Numbered from the stretch's first letter, positions 51,507 through 60,573 are shown. The stretch: DNA of 64,000 bases from Hyphomicrobium_A sp963745205 (GCA_963745205.1 CAVUWX010000025.1:1-64000); one strand, 5' to 3'. Notes: generated by a model from the letters alone, not told the origin. Translations and numbers: made by a program.

Positions 51507-51817
51507 CGCCTGATCCTCCGAGTATTTGTTTCTAGGGGAGTCTCCCCAGAACGTCGGCGCGGGTCAGTTAGTTCCATAGCGATAAGCCCGCCATTGCTGA
51601 CGGAGTTCTGTTCTAGTGCAGGTTGATCAGGAGCAACCCAATTGGCATGCCGGTCCCCGGTGCTTCCCACGCTTGCTGCGCTTGCGCAGAATCATCTCCC
51701 CACGGCCTTCGCGTCGATTGTACACAATCGGACATTTCGTTACACGCGTAACTCGAACATCCCTCGGGTTAATTGGCTCAGTTAGATAGAGTCTGCACCT
51801 GGAAGGGGGGCGAGCCG
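51507..51817. other. intergenic region
   Basis: About 310 bp with no gene. A tRNA-like string at 51772-51795 was considered and rejected. Confidence 0.3.
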
Positions 51818-52225
51818 ATGTCGATGTCAGCTTCACTCAACGAGCCGCGTCCACTGAGTGGATTTTCTCACGGGCTCATCGGTGGCGGTGCTTGGCTGAA
51901 AGCGCGTCAGGAGGACGAGGGCCGGGCAAAGTTTGAGCCCCGCTGCCACTCCATAGTCCGCAGCCGTAGCCAAAAGCCGATCGAGCGCGTGGCTGCATTC
52001 TTGGTGGCGATCTCCCGGAACAATAGCTACGAGGGCCGCGACTCCAACGCTGTTCCGAATTTCCTCTCGTCGGGGTTCGTAGCCGACCTTCTTGGTCTGA
52101 GCATCGACCTGCTGGCCGACGTGCTTCGCAAGCTCGAAAACCTTGGCCTTGTGCAGCCTAGCAAAGTGTCCGGACTTCTGATCACGGACCTGGGCGCCCT
52201 CGAACGACTCGCCGACGCGCACTGA
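51818..52225 (+). CDS. Crp/Fnr-type HTH protein lacking the sensor domain
   Basis: 135 aa from ATG. The C-terminal 80 residues (IERVAAFLVAISRNNSYEGR, LSSGFVADLLGLSIDLLADV LRKLENLGLVQPSKVSGLLIT) match the winged helix of Crp/Fnr regulators, but the cyclic-nucleotide-like N-terminal barrel and any Cys cluster are absent; the first 55 residues are polar. It precedes the HWE kinase by 57 bp. Could be an adapter or competitor for FNR/FixK boxes such as those in this window; that is inference. Confidence 0.65.
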   Translation: MSMSASLNEPRPLSGFSHGLIGGGAWLKARQEDEGRAKFEPRCHSIVRSRSQKPIERVAAFLVAISRNNSYEGRDSNAVPNFLSSGFVADLLGLSIDLLADVLRKLENLGLVQPSKVSGLLITDLGALERLADAH

Positions 52226-52282
52226 ACCGTTATCGGGCTCCCACTATCGATAGGGCCCCGCCGTCATCGTCAGGAGTTCGCG

Positions 52283-53329
52283 ATGCTCAACATCCATCCG
52301 ATGGTTCAAAGCAGAAGCCGCAATGATTTGGCCGGAATTAATCCAATCCTCCAAGCCCAGCGTAAAGAGGAGCAATTGCAGTTCATCGTGCACGAGCTCG
52401 GCCACCGCATCAAGAACCTGCTGGCCGTCGTGCAAGCCCTGGCCAATCAGACCGCGCAGCGAAGTGCGACCGTGGAGGAGTTTCAGACAGTGTTTTCTGA
52501 GCGTCTGCAGGGTCTCTCGCGGTCCTTAGATCTCCTCGTCGAGGGAGAAGGTCGTGGCGCATCGGTTGCCGACTTGGTCCGAAGCCAGCTCGGGCCGTTC
52601 ACTGAGATTGACGGAATGCGGATCGCTGCAAAGGGGCCCGTCGTCTCGCTAAATCCCGAGGCCACACAGAATATCGGACTGGCGCTTCATGAGCTGGCGA
52701 CCAATGCATGCAAGCATGGTGCGCTCTCCGTGCCCAACGGTGCCGTCACCGTGGACTGGGAGATCGGGCCAAGCGAGTTGGGACCGAGCCACTTTCGCTT
52801 GAATTGGCGCGAGCGCCACGGTCCGCAGGTGATATCGCCGCAGCGTCGAGGTTTCGGCCATGTCGTTCTGCAGCGCCTGACTGGCCGGGCGCTGCAAGGC
52901 AAGGCGAACTATGAATTCGGAGCTGGCGGAGTGAGCTGGACACTAGAAGTCACCGCCTACGTTGCGCAACTCCTCGGCGTCTATCTCGCCCTCTCAGGCG
53001 TCCTGATGATCGTCAGGGAGCAGGCCATGATCGTATTGGTGCCGAAGTTCGTCGATAGTCCGCCATTTCTCTACTTCCTCGGCTCGCTCAGGGTCCTCGT
53101 TGGCCTTGCCATCGTGCTTGCGCACGCCATGTGGATCGGGACGCTAGGGACGGTCATATACCTGATCGGCTGGCTCACGCTTCTGCGTGGCATTGCGATG
53201 ATGCTGCTTCCCGTAGAAACGGAAAGCGAGATTTTAGCGATCTTCTCGCGCGGCAACGCCTGGTACACTACGGCAATGGTCGCCATCGTGCTGGGCGGCT
53301 GGCTCACCTACGCTGGCTTCACCGCGTGA
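52283..53329 (+). CDS. HWE histidine kinase fused to a four-helix membrane domain
   Basis: 348 aa behind CAGGAGTTCGCG. Residues 30-225 are an HWE/HisKA_2 kinase: HELGHRIKNLLAVVQALANQ (phospho-His41), LALHELATNACKHGAL (N box) and RGFGHVVLQRLTGRALQG (G box). There is no PAS or receiver input domain. From residue 226 the frame continues without a break into about four membrane helices (LLGVYLALSGVLMIVREQAM; LVGLAIVLAHAMWIGTLGTV; TAMVAIVLGGWLTYAGF). C-terminal membrane domains are unusual in this class; it may be a fusion of two adjacent genes. Confidence 0.85.
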   Translation: MLNIHPMVQSRSRNDLAGINPILQAQRKEEQLQFIVHELGHRIKNLLAVVQALANQTAQRSATVEEFQTVFSERLQGLSRSLDLLVEGEGRGASVADLVRSQLGPFTEIDGMRIAAKGPVVSLNPEATQNIGLALHELATNACKHGALSVPNGAVTVDWEIGPSELGPSHFRLNWRERHGPQVISPQRRGFGHVVLQRLTGRALQGKANYEFGAGGVSWTLEVTAYVAQLLGVYLALSGVLMIVREQAMIVLVPKFVDSPPFLYFLGSLRVLVGLAIVLAHAMWIGTLGTVIYLIGWLTLLRGIAMMLLPVETESEILAIFSRGNAWYTTAMVAIVLGGWLTYAGFTA

Positions 53330-54232
53330 GAGGAGGTCGCGTCTGAGCGGGCCACATACAAATAATCGGCCGCAAGGCCCAGCCGCCGACAGGCTTGAAC
53401 GGCTGGGTAAGATTCTTAGGACCAAGCGGTCCGCGAGAGCCCCTGCTTGCCGCAGTACCTCGGCCTCCCAAACATGCAAGCCGCGCCCATTGAGCCCCAA
53501 GATTGTCCGCATCCAGCGAGGGGTCAGTTCAACGGCGGCCCGTACCAGCACATGCTGTGCGGGCCTAAAAAGCAGCGGCAGAATGGGCGCACTGCCCATG
53601 AACGCAAGAAACTCAAAAACAATGTCGGAACGCTCCAGCCGTGGAGCGGTCGCGCGGAATAACATGTCAAGCTCGGCTTCCGATGTCGGTGCGTTGGTTG
53701 CTCCGTAAAGATGCGCCGCCGGGACACCCTCGGCGTAATAGCGGTCGCGTTCCGATGAAGAGAGCGGCTGCACATAGGTGCGATAGGCCTGCAGGAAGCC
53801 GTATACGGCCGTCGCTTGGACCCAGGTCAGAAGCTCAGGGTCATTGGCGCAATATGAGTCGCCTGACGGTGTCGTCCCTGAGACCGCGTCGTGCATTCGC
53901 CGAATACGAGCTATCATAGCCTCGGCTATGCTGCGGGCACCGTAGATCGTCACCATGGCGGCGAGCCCTGTCCGGCGCAACCGCCGCATCGGATCCTCAC
54001 GGAAACTCGTGTGCTGCCACACGCCCGAGCGCACGCGCGGCTCGGCAAGCTCCATGATCACAGCGGTGATGCCGCCGATCAGGAGCGAGAGCGGATTCTT
54101 GAAGATGCGCCATGATACGGAGGCAGGCGATAAAAGCGCAGCCTCGCTGGTCGGTCGCGAGAAATCTACGTGGTGAGATAGCTCGCCGGGGTCTAACAGC
54201 GCCCGCGCGGCAACCTCCAGGCCGCTCTGCAA
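53234..54232 (-). CDS. oxygenase MpaB-like protein (DUF2236)
   Basis: About 332 aa with a TTG start. Family features: EDPMRRLRRTGLAAMVTIYG, RIRRMHDAVSGT, DPELLTWVQATAVYGFLQAY and AEGVPAAHLYGATNAPTSEA. The His in RRMHD is a conserved family ligand. Related proteins are haem-associated oxygenases. The upstream frame (FATTAPITLPWPLQ) also looks native but has no start codon. The last 40 residues overlap the kinase gene antisense and look shifted, so a frameshift near 53400 is possible. Confidence 0.7.
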   Translation of the reverse strand: MQSGLEVAARALLDPGELSHHVDFSRPTSEAALLSPASVSWRIFKNPLSLLIGGITAVIMELAEPRVRSGVWQHTSFREDPMRRLRRTGLAAMVTIYGARSIAEAMIARIRRMHDAVSGTTPSGDSYCANDPELLTWVQATAVYGFLQAYRTYVQPLSSSERDRYYAEGVPAAHLYGATNAPTSEAELDMLFRATAPRLERSDIVFEFLAFMGSAPILPLLFRPAQHVLVRAAVELTPRWMRTILGLNGRGLHVWEAEVLRQAGALADRLVLRILPSRSSLSAAGPCGRLFVCGPLRRDLLSRGEASVGEPAAQHDGDHCRSVPGVAAREDR

Positions 54233-54277
54233 TGGCCAAGGTAGGGTGATAGGTGCAGTCGTTGCGAACTCTCCCTA

Positions 54278-54649
54278 TCAGGAACGTGACCTGAGGCTCA
54301 TAATGTAGCTGACCACCGCGTCGATCATCTCATCATTGAGCCTGGGATTGGGCATCGTGTAGGGCTTGTCCTCGGTGCGGTGCGCAGTGTGCAAGAAGGC
54401 AGTCAAAGACTTTGCCGTTGTGTCCGGCCTCTTGGCAATTTCGCGAAAATCGGGGCCTGGTTCCTTCAGGATCGGCGAAAACTCCTGATCGGGCCCGGTC
54501 ACATGGCAGACCCAGCAGACACTGTCGGCGATTTTGCGTCCGCGCTCAACTTTTGCACCCTCTTGCGGCGCTTCCTGCGCCGGGAGCGAGCCGCTCAGCG
54601 TCAGGAGGCAAATTCCAAGTGGAGCGATTGTAGCAATGCTTCGCATCAT
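54278..54649 (-). CDS. monoheme cytochrome c
   Basis: 123 aa from MMRSIATIAPLGICLLTLSG (signal peptide). Haem motif CWVCH, axial Met in YTMPNPRL, C-terminus VSYIMSLRSRS. Paralogous to the cytochrome at 12750. It ends 57 bp from the next cytochrome gene and shares its strand, so a cytochrome pair. Periplasmic. Confidence 0.85.
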   Translation of the reverse strand: MMRSIATIAPLGICLLTLSGSLPAQEAPQEGAKVERGRKIADSVCWVCHVTGPDQEFSPILKEPGPDFREIAKRPDTTAKSLTAFLHTAHRTEDKPYTMPNPRLNDEMIDAVVSYIMSLRSRS

Positions 54650-54705
54650 GCCTGCATAAACGGCAGTCTTGGCTCTCAACTGGCGCATCAAAGAAGTTAG
54701 GGGTG

Positions 54706-55053
54706 TTACTGTTTAGCGCCACCTTCACCATCTTTGAGGCTCAGAATGTATGCAATCACATTTTCGCGCTCGTCGATAGGCACGACAACCTCAGGCATCG
54801 AGTGATGCAGATGCGGCTTCTGCATCCACAACGTCAGCGCCGTGCTCGACATACCCGTGGAGTTCGCAACGCCGCTGAAGGTAGGAGCCTCAGAATTGGG
54901 CGAACTCTGGTCCTTAGCCTCGACCCCGTGGCACCCGGCACAGAATTTCTTCGCATAGCTCAGGCCGCGAGCTGAGTCTCCGGGCTCGGCTGCCAAAGCG
55001 GCTCCAGAACTAAGCGCTACCACCAGTGCGACCAAAATCGCAGACCGATACAT
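54706..55053 (-). CDS. monoheme cytochrome c
   Basis: 115 aa behind AAAGGAGGGTAAGA. Signal peptide (SAILVALVVALSSGAALAAE), haem motif CAGCHGVEAKD, axial Met in HHSMPEVVVPIDERENV, and C-terminal YILSLKDGEGG. Class I type. Located upstream of the other cytochrome in a two-gene unit, next to a PQQ-type dehydrogenase on the opposite strand. Confidence 0.88.
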   Translation of the reverse strand: MYRSAILVALVVALSSGAALAAEPGDSARGLSYAKKFCAGCHGVEAKDQSSPNSEAPTFSGVANSTGMSSTALTLWMQKPHLHHSMPEVVVPIDERENVIAYILSLKDGEGGAKQ

Positions 55054-55221
55054 TCTTACCCTCCTTTGGCTCATGCCTAGTGTTCTCACGTCAATGAACC
55101 TGTGATGAGGGGTCGCCTTTCTCATCTCGGCCAAGCCCTGCATCCACAGTTGCACACGAGCAGAGACTTTGCACATTGTCTAAGCACGCGTGCAGCACCC
55201 ACTAACAATCGGAGCGGCCAT

Positions 55222-55575
55222 ATGAAAAATTATCTGGCGGTTTTCCTTGGCAAACCTGAAGCCATGGACAAATGGAGGGCGATGCCGGAAGCGGAGCGCA
55301 AGCAGCGGGAAAAGGCCGGTATCGAGGCATGGCACAAGTGGGTCGCAGATCATAAAGACGCAATTGTCGAGATGGGCTCACCGCTCGGCAAGACAAAGCG
55401 CACCGACAGGAATGGTGTTTCTGATACACGCAACGAACTGGGGGCGTGGACGGTCGTCAGGGCGAATTCGCAGGAAGATGCTGCCGAGCTATTCCTCAAC
55501 CATCCGCACTTCATGATCTTCCCCGGCGATCGGGTTGAAGTGATGGAGTGCTTGCCAATTCCTGGAATGCAATGA
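55222..55575 (+). CDS. YciI-like (YCII) domain protein
   Basis: 117 aa behind GGAGCGGCCAT. Ferredoxin-like fold pattern: MKNYLAVFLGKPEAMDKWRA, IEAWHKWVADHKDAIVEMGS and ELFLNHPHFMIFPGDRVEVM. YCII proteins are small putative enzymes with a His/Asp pair (here HPHF). Role unknown. Upstream in-frame extension is rejected for lack of a ribosome-binding site. Confidence 0.8.
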   Translation: MKNYLAVFLGKPEAMDKWRAMPEAERKQREKAGIEAWHKWVADHKDAIVEMGSPLGKTKRTDRNGVSDTRNELGAWTVVRANSQEDAAELFLNHPHFMIFPGDRVEVMECLPIPGMQ

Positions 55576-55703
55576 CCGACGGATGCAGCAAATGGCCCTT
55601 GGCCACCTCTGTCGATTGACGGCTCAGCGATCCGACGTTCGTGGTTTGCGGGCTTATGTGTCGAAAGGTGGATGTTGCTTGGGGAGTGTTAAGGGAGGAA
55701 CGA

Positions 55704-57065
55704 TTGTATCCAAGGCTGTTCACCCCGGTCGCCCTACTCGTCATCTCTACGCTGGCGCTCTCTGCTGAGGAGACGGGCAACCCCGTAAAGACCCTGTCGG
55801 GCTCGGCTGCATTCGGTGACTGGAAAGAGGATGCACCTGGGATCCGTCGACATATCACCGTCGACGATCTCCCTAAGCCGTTCGCCACACCATTCGCAGC
55901 CAACTACTCAAAGGTCATTGCACGGCCCTCAGGGGCGTTGCCAAAGGTTCCTTGGGGGTTCGACGTTGCGCCGTTTGCGACAGGACTAAAGGAACCGCGC
56001 CTGCTGCGCGTTGCGCCCAACGGGGACATCTTCGTCGCCGAAATGCTTGCTGACCGCGTCCGCGTGCTACGGCCCGGGGCTGACGGAGCCAGTCCAAGCA
56101 CCATCGAGACCTTCGCCCAACACCTGTCCCAGCCCTTCGGGATCAGCTTCTATCCGCCGGGTCCCGAGCCGCAATGGGTGTACATCGCCAACACGGGCTC
56201 GGTCATGCGCTTTCCCTATCGCGACGGAGATCTTAAAGCGCGGGGTGCGCCTGAGACCATCGTCGCCGAGCTACCGGTTGGGGGTCATGCCACACGCGAT
56301 GTGGCCTTCTCCCCCGACGGAAAGCGGATGTTTGTGTCCGTTGGCTCCAGCTCCAACGCGGGCGAGGATCTGGGTCCCAAAAAGACTGACGCAGCCCCGG
56401 AATGGGATCGTGAGCATGGGGCTATTGGCGCAAGCTGGGGAGACGAAACATGGCGAGCGGACGTGCTTGTGTTCACCCCCGAGGGTAAGGATCGCAAAAT
56501 ATTTGCAACGGGCATCAGAAACTGCGTGGGGTTTTCCGTTCACCCCACAACGGGTGACCTCTGGTGCTCGACCAATGAACGGGACGAGCTTGGTGATGAC
56601 CTGGTGCCCGACTACGTGACACGGGTGCAGGAAGGCGGCTTCTACGGATGGCCCTGGTACTACATGGGCGACCACGAGGATCCGCGCCTCAAGGGCAAGC
56701 GCCCCGATCTCAAAGGAAAGGCCATCGTGCCCGATACCCTGCTCCAGGCGCATTCGGCACCCTTGCAGATGACCTTCTACGATGCGAGCGGCTTTCCATC
56801 CGCCTATCGTGGCGATGCCTTTGTGGCCGAGCATGGCTCATGGAACCGCTCCAAGCGAACGGGCTACAAGGTGATCCGCATACTCATGAAGGATGGAGTT
56901 TCGACTGGAGAGTACGAGGACTTCATGACGGGCTTTGTCCGCGACGATGCGCATGTTTGGGGTCGCCCGGTCGGTGTCGCCGTTGCCAAAGATGGTTCCC
57001 TCCTCGTTTCCGAGGATGGCAACGGAACGATATGGCGGATCACCTATCGCGGAGACCACCATTAG
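55704..57065 (+). CDS. PQQ-dependent sugar (sorbosone-type) dehydrogenase
   Basis: 453 aa from TTG behind GGGAGGAACGA, with signal peptide (PRLFTPVALLVISTLALSAE). Six-bladed propeller features: LRVAPNGDIFVAEMLADRVR, HATRDVAFSPDGKRMFVSVG, RNCVGFSVHPTTGDLWCSTN ERDELGDDLVPDYV, GGFYGWPWYYMGDHEDPR, and a catalytic-type VAEHGSWNRSKRTGYKV. Periplasmic soluble dehydrogenase that passes electrons to a cytochrome c; a pair of cytochrome c genes is just upstream on the other strand. Confidence 0.9.
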   Translation: MYPRLFTPVALLVISTLALSAEETGNPVKTLSGSAAFGDWKEDAPGIRRHITVDDLPKPFATPFAANYSKVIARPSGALPKVPWGFDVAPFATGLKEPRLLRVAPNGDIFVAEMLADRVRVLRPGADGASPSTIETFAQHLSQPFGISFYPPGPEPQWVYIANTGSVMRFPYRDGDLKARGAPETIVAELPVGGHATRDVAFSPDGKRMFVSVGSSSNAGEDLGPKKTDAAPEWDREHGAIGASWGDETWRADVLVFTPEGKDRKIFATGIRNCVGFSVHPTTGDLWCSTNERDELGDDLVPDYVTRVQEGGFYGWPWYYMGDHEDPRLKGKRPDLKGKAIVPDTLLQAHSAPLQMTFYDASGFPSAYRGDAFVAEHGSWNRSKRTGYKVIRILMKDGVSTGEYEDFMTGFVRDDAHVWGRPVGVAVAKDGSLLVSEDGNGTIWRITYRGDHH

Positions 57066-58322
57066 TGCGCGGGGCTTGCACAGCCAACGCTCAGCCTCGA
57101 ATTTCCTTTGATGCTTTCGGTTGGCCTCTTGGACCGATGGCCGAAGGACGCATCTTCTCCAGGGCGTGCTGAATTGACCTGCTGAAGTGCAAGGGGTCGG
57201 CGATGGCCGGGATGTCAACATCGTCGACGCCTGTGCCGCGAATTGTTATGCGGCCAAAGCCTAGCAAGCCATTTGCCCTTGGCCTTCCTCGCGCCGAGTA
57301 TCATCGGTGCCATCCTCGAAGGGCGGCAGCCGGCCGACCTGAGTTTGAAGCAGGTGATGTACCGGACGAACCTCGCCGTCAGCTGGACTACTCAACGACA
57401 GCAGCTGGGCATTGAGACCTGACTCCGAGTTTGGAGTGCCGAGCCCGACCTTTCATTCGTCATCTTCGCAAGCCCAAACTGCCAGCCCGTTTTTGGCCTT
57501 CGGAGACTCGGGGGCAATTGGACTCCTGAAACCGCCTGCCAGAGACCGAGGTCTGGGGCGGCTAGGATGCGCAACGGCTGTAACGCGCGGGAACTGCGCG
57601 CTTTCTTCTGATGCTTCACTCAGGAGCCTGGAGACCGGCAAGAGCACGTGACTTGTTGGCTGTGCAGACAGTCCGGTGCGAACTCGTCTCCGCACGCGAA
57701 TTCCCTATTCGCCGGGAAGAAACAGGGAATTTCAGCAAAAATCGGGGTTTATGGCTGACGGACGTTGAGAAAGCGCGCGGTAGCTCAGTGTGTTGGCGGT
57801 GATATTCCCTGCGCGCAAGAACAGGGAATTTTTTGCACCCTAACAGGGAATATCAGGGAACGATCAGGGATTTGAAGGGGCTCAATTCCCGCTTTTTAGA
57901 GCCTCGAATACGGCATCGCGTTAGATCGCAAAACTTAGGGGGAGGGTCTAGGTGTTCGGACCGCAACACCATGCGATGTCAATGCAACAAAATACGATTG
58001 GAGGCGGGCATCGTGGGCGAATGAGTAAGGGACAATTGGGCAAGCGCGAGAGCATTGGAGCGCCTCACCATGCGCGTCTGACCTTCCTGTCCCCGCGGCC
58101 CAGATTCCCGGTATTGCGTGGATCCCCGGTATTGCGTGGCAGATGTTCGACACCTTATGGGCGCAAGGCCACAAATAGAATTGACGCTCTCCGCAGCAAG
58201 CGACGGGTCCCGAAGCAGTTTCCCAAGGTAACGGTCCGCTCTTCCCCAATAAGCAGACGTGCTGCGCCGCGTACGGTAGGTCCGACAAGTGCCAGAAGCA
58301 GTCATTGCTTATGTTTCCAAGC
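57066..58322. other. 1.25-kb region without a supported gene
   Basis: Mostly the 0.8 kb repeat copy B. A 15-bp direct repeat (cccggtattgcgtgg) occurs twice at about 58107 and 58125. Confidence 0.5.
57315..58125 (+). repeat. 0.8-kb dispersed repeat, copy B (partner 8310-9120)
   Basis: Same orientation as copy A, 49 kb away. Retains the block caagagcacgtgacttgttg... and the CAGGGAA(T) series, e.g. gaaacagggaatttcagc, gaacagggaatttttt, acagggaatatcagggaa, and the end aatgcaacaaaatacgattgg. All frames are interrupted. Confidence 0.8.
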
Positions 58323-58661
58323 TCAGTCACCCTCACCCGGCTTGGGTGAAAAGTACTTGTCGAATTTCCCCGTCTCGTCCCAGTGGTCGCGGGCGTCCTT
58401 TGGCATGTCCTTCTTGGCCGTGATGTTCGGCCACTTCTGCGCGTACTCACGGTTGAGTTCGATCCACTTCTCGAGGCCTGGCTCGCTGTCCGGCTTGATG
58501 GCGTCGACCGGGCACTCGGGCTCGCACACCCCGCAGTCGATGCACTCCCCGGGGTGGATAACGAGCATGTTCTCGCCCTCGTAGAAGCAGTTGACAGGAC
58601 ACACCGCGACGCAATCGGTGGTCTTGCACTTGATGCATTTCTCATCGACGACGTAGGTCAT
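58323..58661 (-). CDS. fdxA: 7Fe ferredoxin FdxA
   Basis: 112 aa from MTYVVDEKCIKCKTTDCVAV. Cluster ligands: CIKCKTTDCVAVCPVNCF and CIDCGVCEPECPVDAI, one 3Fe-4S and one 4Fe-4S as usual for FdxA. Family tail SEPGLEKWIELNREYAQKWP. Upstream in-frame extension rejected. Electron carrier in the cytoplasm; a solitary nuoI and DUF2189 gene lie upstream on the same strand. Confidence 0.93.
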   Translation of the reverse strand: MTYVVDEKCIKCKTTDCVAVCPVNCFYEGENMLVIHPGECIDCGVCEPECPVDAIKPDSEPGLEKWIELNREYAQKWPNITAKKDMPKDARDHWDETGKFDKYFSPKPGEGD

Positions 58662-58763
58662 AGCCCATTCCATTCGGAAGGAGGGGATGGGCAGAACTTT
58701 CGCCATCGCCGGAAATCTGCCCCACCTCGACAGTCATTGACTCGAAACCGGCAGTCCGCCGTC

Positions 58764-59255
58764 TCACTTATAGGGCGCGTCGAGCGCCAGGTTCTTTGCG
58801 ATCTCGCGCTCCCAGCGGTCGCCGTTATCGAGCAGCTTCTCCTTGTTGTAGAGGAGCTCCTCGCGTGTTTCCGTCGCAAATTCGAAGTTCGGGCCCTCGA
58901 CGATGGCGTCGACCGGGCATGCCTCCTGGCAGAGCCCGCAGTAAATGCATTTGACCATGTCGATGTCGTAGCGGGTGGCGCGCCGCGTGCCGTCGTTGCG
59001 GCGCGGACCCGCCTCGATGGTGATGGCTTGCGCCGGGCAGATCGCCTCGCACAGCTTGCAGGCGATGCAGCGCTCCTCGCCGTTGGGGTAGCGCCGCAGC
59101 GCGTGCTCGCCGCGAAAGCGCGGCGACAACGGCCCGCGCTCGAAGGGATAGTCGAGCGTCTTCTTCTTGGAGAAGAAATACCGCATGGACAGGAAGAACG
59201 CCGAGACGAATTCGGCGAGGAAGAGAGACTTGATACCCTGTCCAATCAAGGCCAT
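58764..59255 (-). CDS. nuoI: NADH-quinone oxidoreductase subunit I (NuoI)
   Basis: 163 aa, normal length, with both 4Fe-4S motifs: CIACKLCEAICPAQAI and CIYCGLCQEACPVDAI, and the NuoI N-terminal amphipathic region (FFLSMRYFFSKKKTLDYPFE). It carries electrons between NuoG and NuoB in complex I. No other nuo gene is in the window, so it is either an accessory paralogue or part of another ferredoxin chain with fdxA, 100 bp downstream. Confidence 0.9.
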   Translation of the reverse strand: MALIGQGIKSLFLAEFVSAFFLSMRYFFSKKKTLDYPFERGPLSPRFRGEHALRRYPNGEERCIACKLCEAICPAQAITIEAGPRRNDGTRRATRYDIDMVKCIYCGLCQEACPVDAIVEGPNFEFATETREELLYNKEKLLDNGDRWEREIAKNLALDAPYK

Positions 59256-59390
59256 GCAACGAGCCTCGCAGCTTGCATCCGTGTCTCATCAATTTAGGTC
59301 TTTAGGTCATGGTACGAGGTTTAAAAACGCAAACGTGATTGGCGCTTATTTCCGCACGCTGCAGCCCGCGCGGCACGTCTAGGACAGCGA

Positions 59391-60254
59391 TCAAATGACT
59401 TCGTCGACGCTCACTGTCTTACGATAGAGATGCCATGTCGCGTGGCCGAGCACCGGAAAGACGACGGCAAGGCCGAAGAAAAGGGGCAGCGAGCCGAGGA
59501 CAAGCGCTGCCGCTACCAAGAGCCCCCACGTCGCCATGGTCAAAGGGCTGGCGATCACGGCACGCACCGAGGTCCGAACAGCAGTCGCGGCGCTCACATT
59601 TCGGTCGACCAGCATGGGGAACGACACCACGCTGATCACCAGCACTAAGACAGCGAAAAGAAAGCCGACGGCATTTCCGATAACGATGAGCTGGTGACCG
59701 GTGGGTGTCGTCAGTATCTGGCGGACAAACTCCTCGAGCGAAGCCGGAACCGCGCTGCCCATGATCTGCGTATAGATGATCTTGGCCACAGCAAGCCAAG
59801 CGACGAAGATGAGCATCAGCACGAATCCAAGCCTAGTGATGGCGCCGATCGATGGGGATCGAAACACCTCCGAAAGGTGCGACACGGAGACATCGAGCCC
59901 CTGTTCGCGGCGCCGGCTCAGGTCGTAGAGCGCAATCGCCGCGAAGGGGCCGAGCAGGGCGAACCCCGCCAACATCGGATAGACGAGCGGCACCACCTCG
60001 TAGTCGAACGAGAGCCTGAACAAGATGAGCCCGAGGACGGCATAGATGATGCCGAGGAAGACAGCATGCGTCGGTACCGCCTTGAAATCCTCGATGCCCT
60101 TGGCAACCGCGTGTCTCAAGCTCGCCAATCCGATCGTGTTTACGGCCGGTTCGCCGGGCCGCCATATGGCCGAGGCGGGCCAGCGCAGTTCCACGCCCGG
60201 CCGGGGGAAGTCCGCGTCCGCGTGTCCGACTATCTTTGGGCTCACCATGGCCAT
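59391..60254 (-). CDS. DUF2189 membrane protein
   Basis: 287 aa from MAMVSPKIVGHADADFP behind GGAGGT. Six hydrophobic helices: VFLGIIYAVLGLILFRLSFD, YPMLAGFALLGPFAAIALYDL, LGFVLMLIFVAWLAVAKIIYT, VIGNAVGFLFAVLVLVISVVS, ATWGLLVAAALVLGSLPLFF, and a basic cytoplasmic loop (LSRRREQGLDVS). DUF2189 proteins occur near cytochrome oxidase genes; function unknown. Confidence 0.85.
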   Translation of the reverse strand: MAMVSPKIVGHADADFPRPGVELRWPASAIWRPGEPAVNTIGLASLRHAVAKGIEDFKAVPTHAVFLGIIYAVLGLILFRLSFDYEVVPLVYPMLAGFALLGPFAAIALYDLSRRREQGLDVSVSHLSEVFRSPSIGAITRLGFVLMLIFVAWLAVAKIIYTQIMGSAVPASLEEFVRQILTTPTGHQLIVIGNAVGFLFAVLVLVISVVSFPMLVDRNVSAATAVRTSVRAVIASPLTMATWGLLVAAALVLGSLPLFFGLAVVFPVLGHATWHLYRKTVSVDEVI

Positions 60255-60573
60255 ACCTCCAGAACTGCGTCCGAGCGCCGACAGCGCCAATGAGAGGCCG
60301 AGCGCCAAGTCGGCTGGCATGCAGCATGGCGCCGTGTGTCTGAGACATGCGCCGCGACCCGCACCAATTCAATAGGCGGGCGGGCTGCTTTAACGATCAC
60401 ACTGGGTCAGAACGGAAGTTCCGAGCATGTCCGCTGCAGGTCTGCTTTACCCCTAAGCCCGGGACAATTTGGAGTGCAGGCCGGAATGCCTGAGAAGGGC
60501 CACTACCGGTCGTCCGCGCATCTCTCGGAAACGGAAGCTATCGCGTCCCAGGGGTTTGCCCGCTTGGGGGAAC
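60255..60573. other. intergenic region
   Basis: No gene or clear regulatory site seen. Confidence 0.3.

Noticed and set aside
51772..51800. tRNA-like string (ttaattggctcagttagatagag) before the HTH gene
   Set aside because: Resembles a tRNA D-arm, but no anticodon arm or T-arm can be folded after it.
58107..58140. Two 15-bp direct repeats as possible CRISPR
   Set aside because: Only two units without a proper spacer series.
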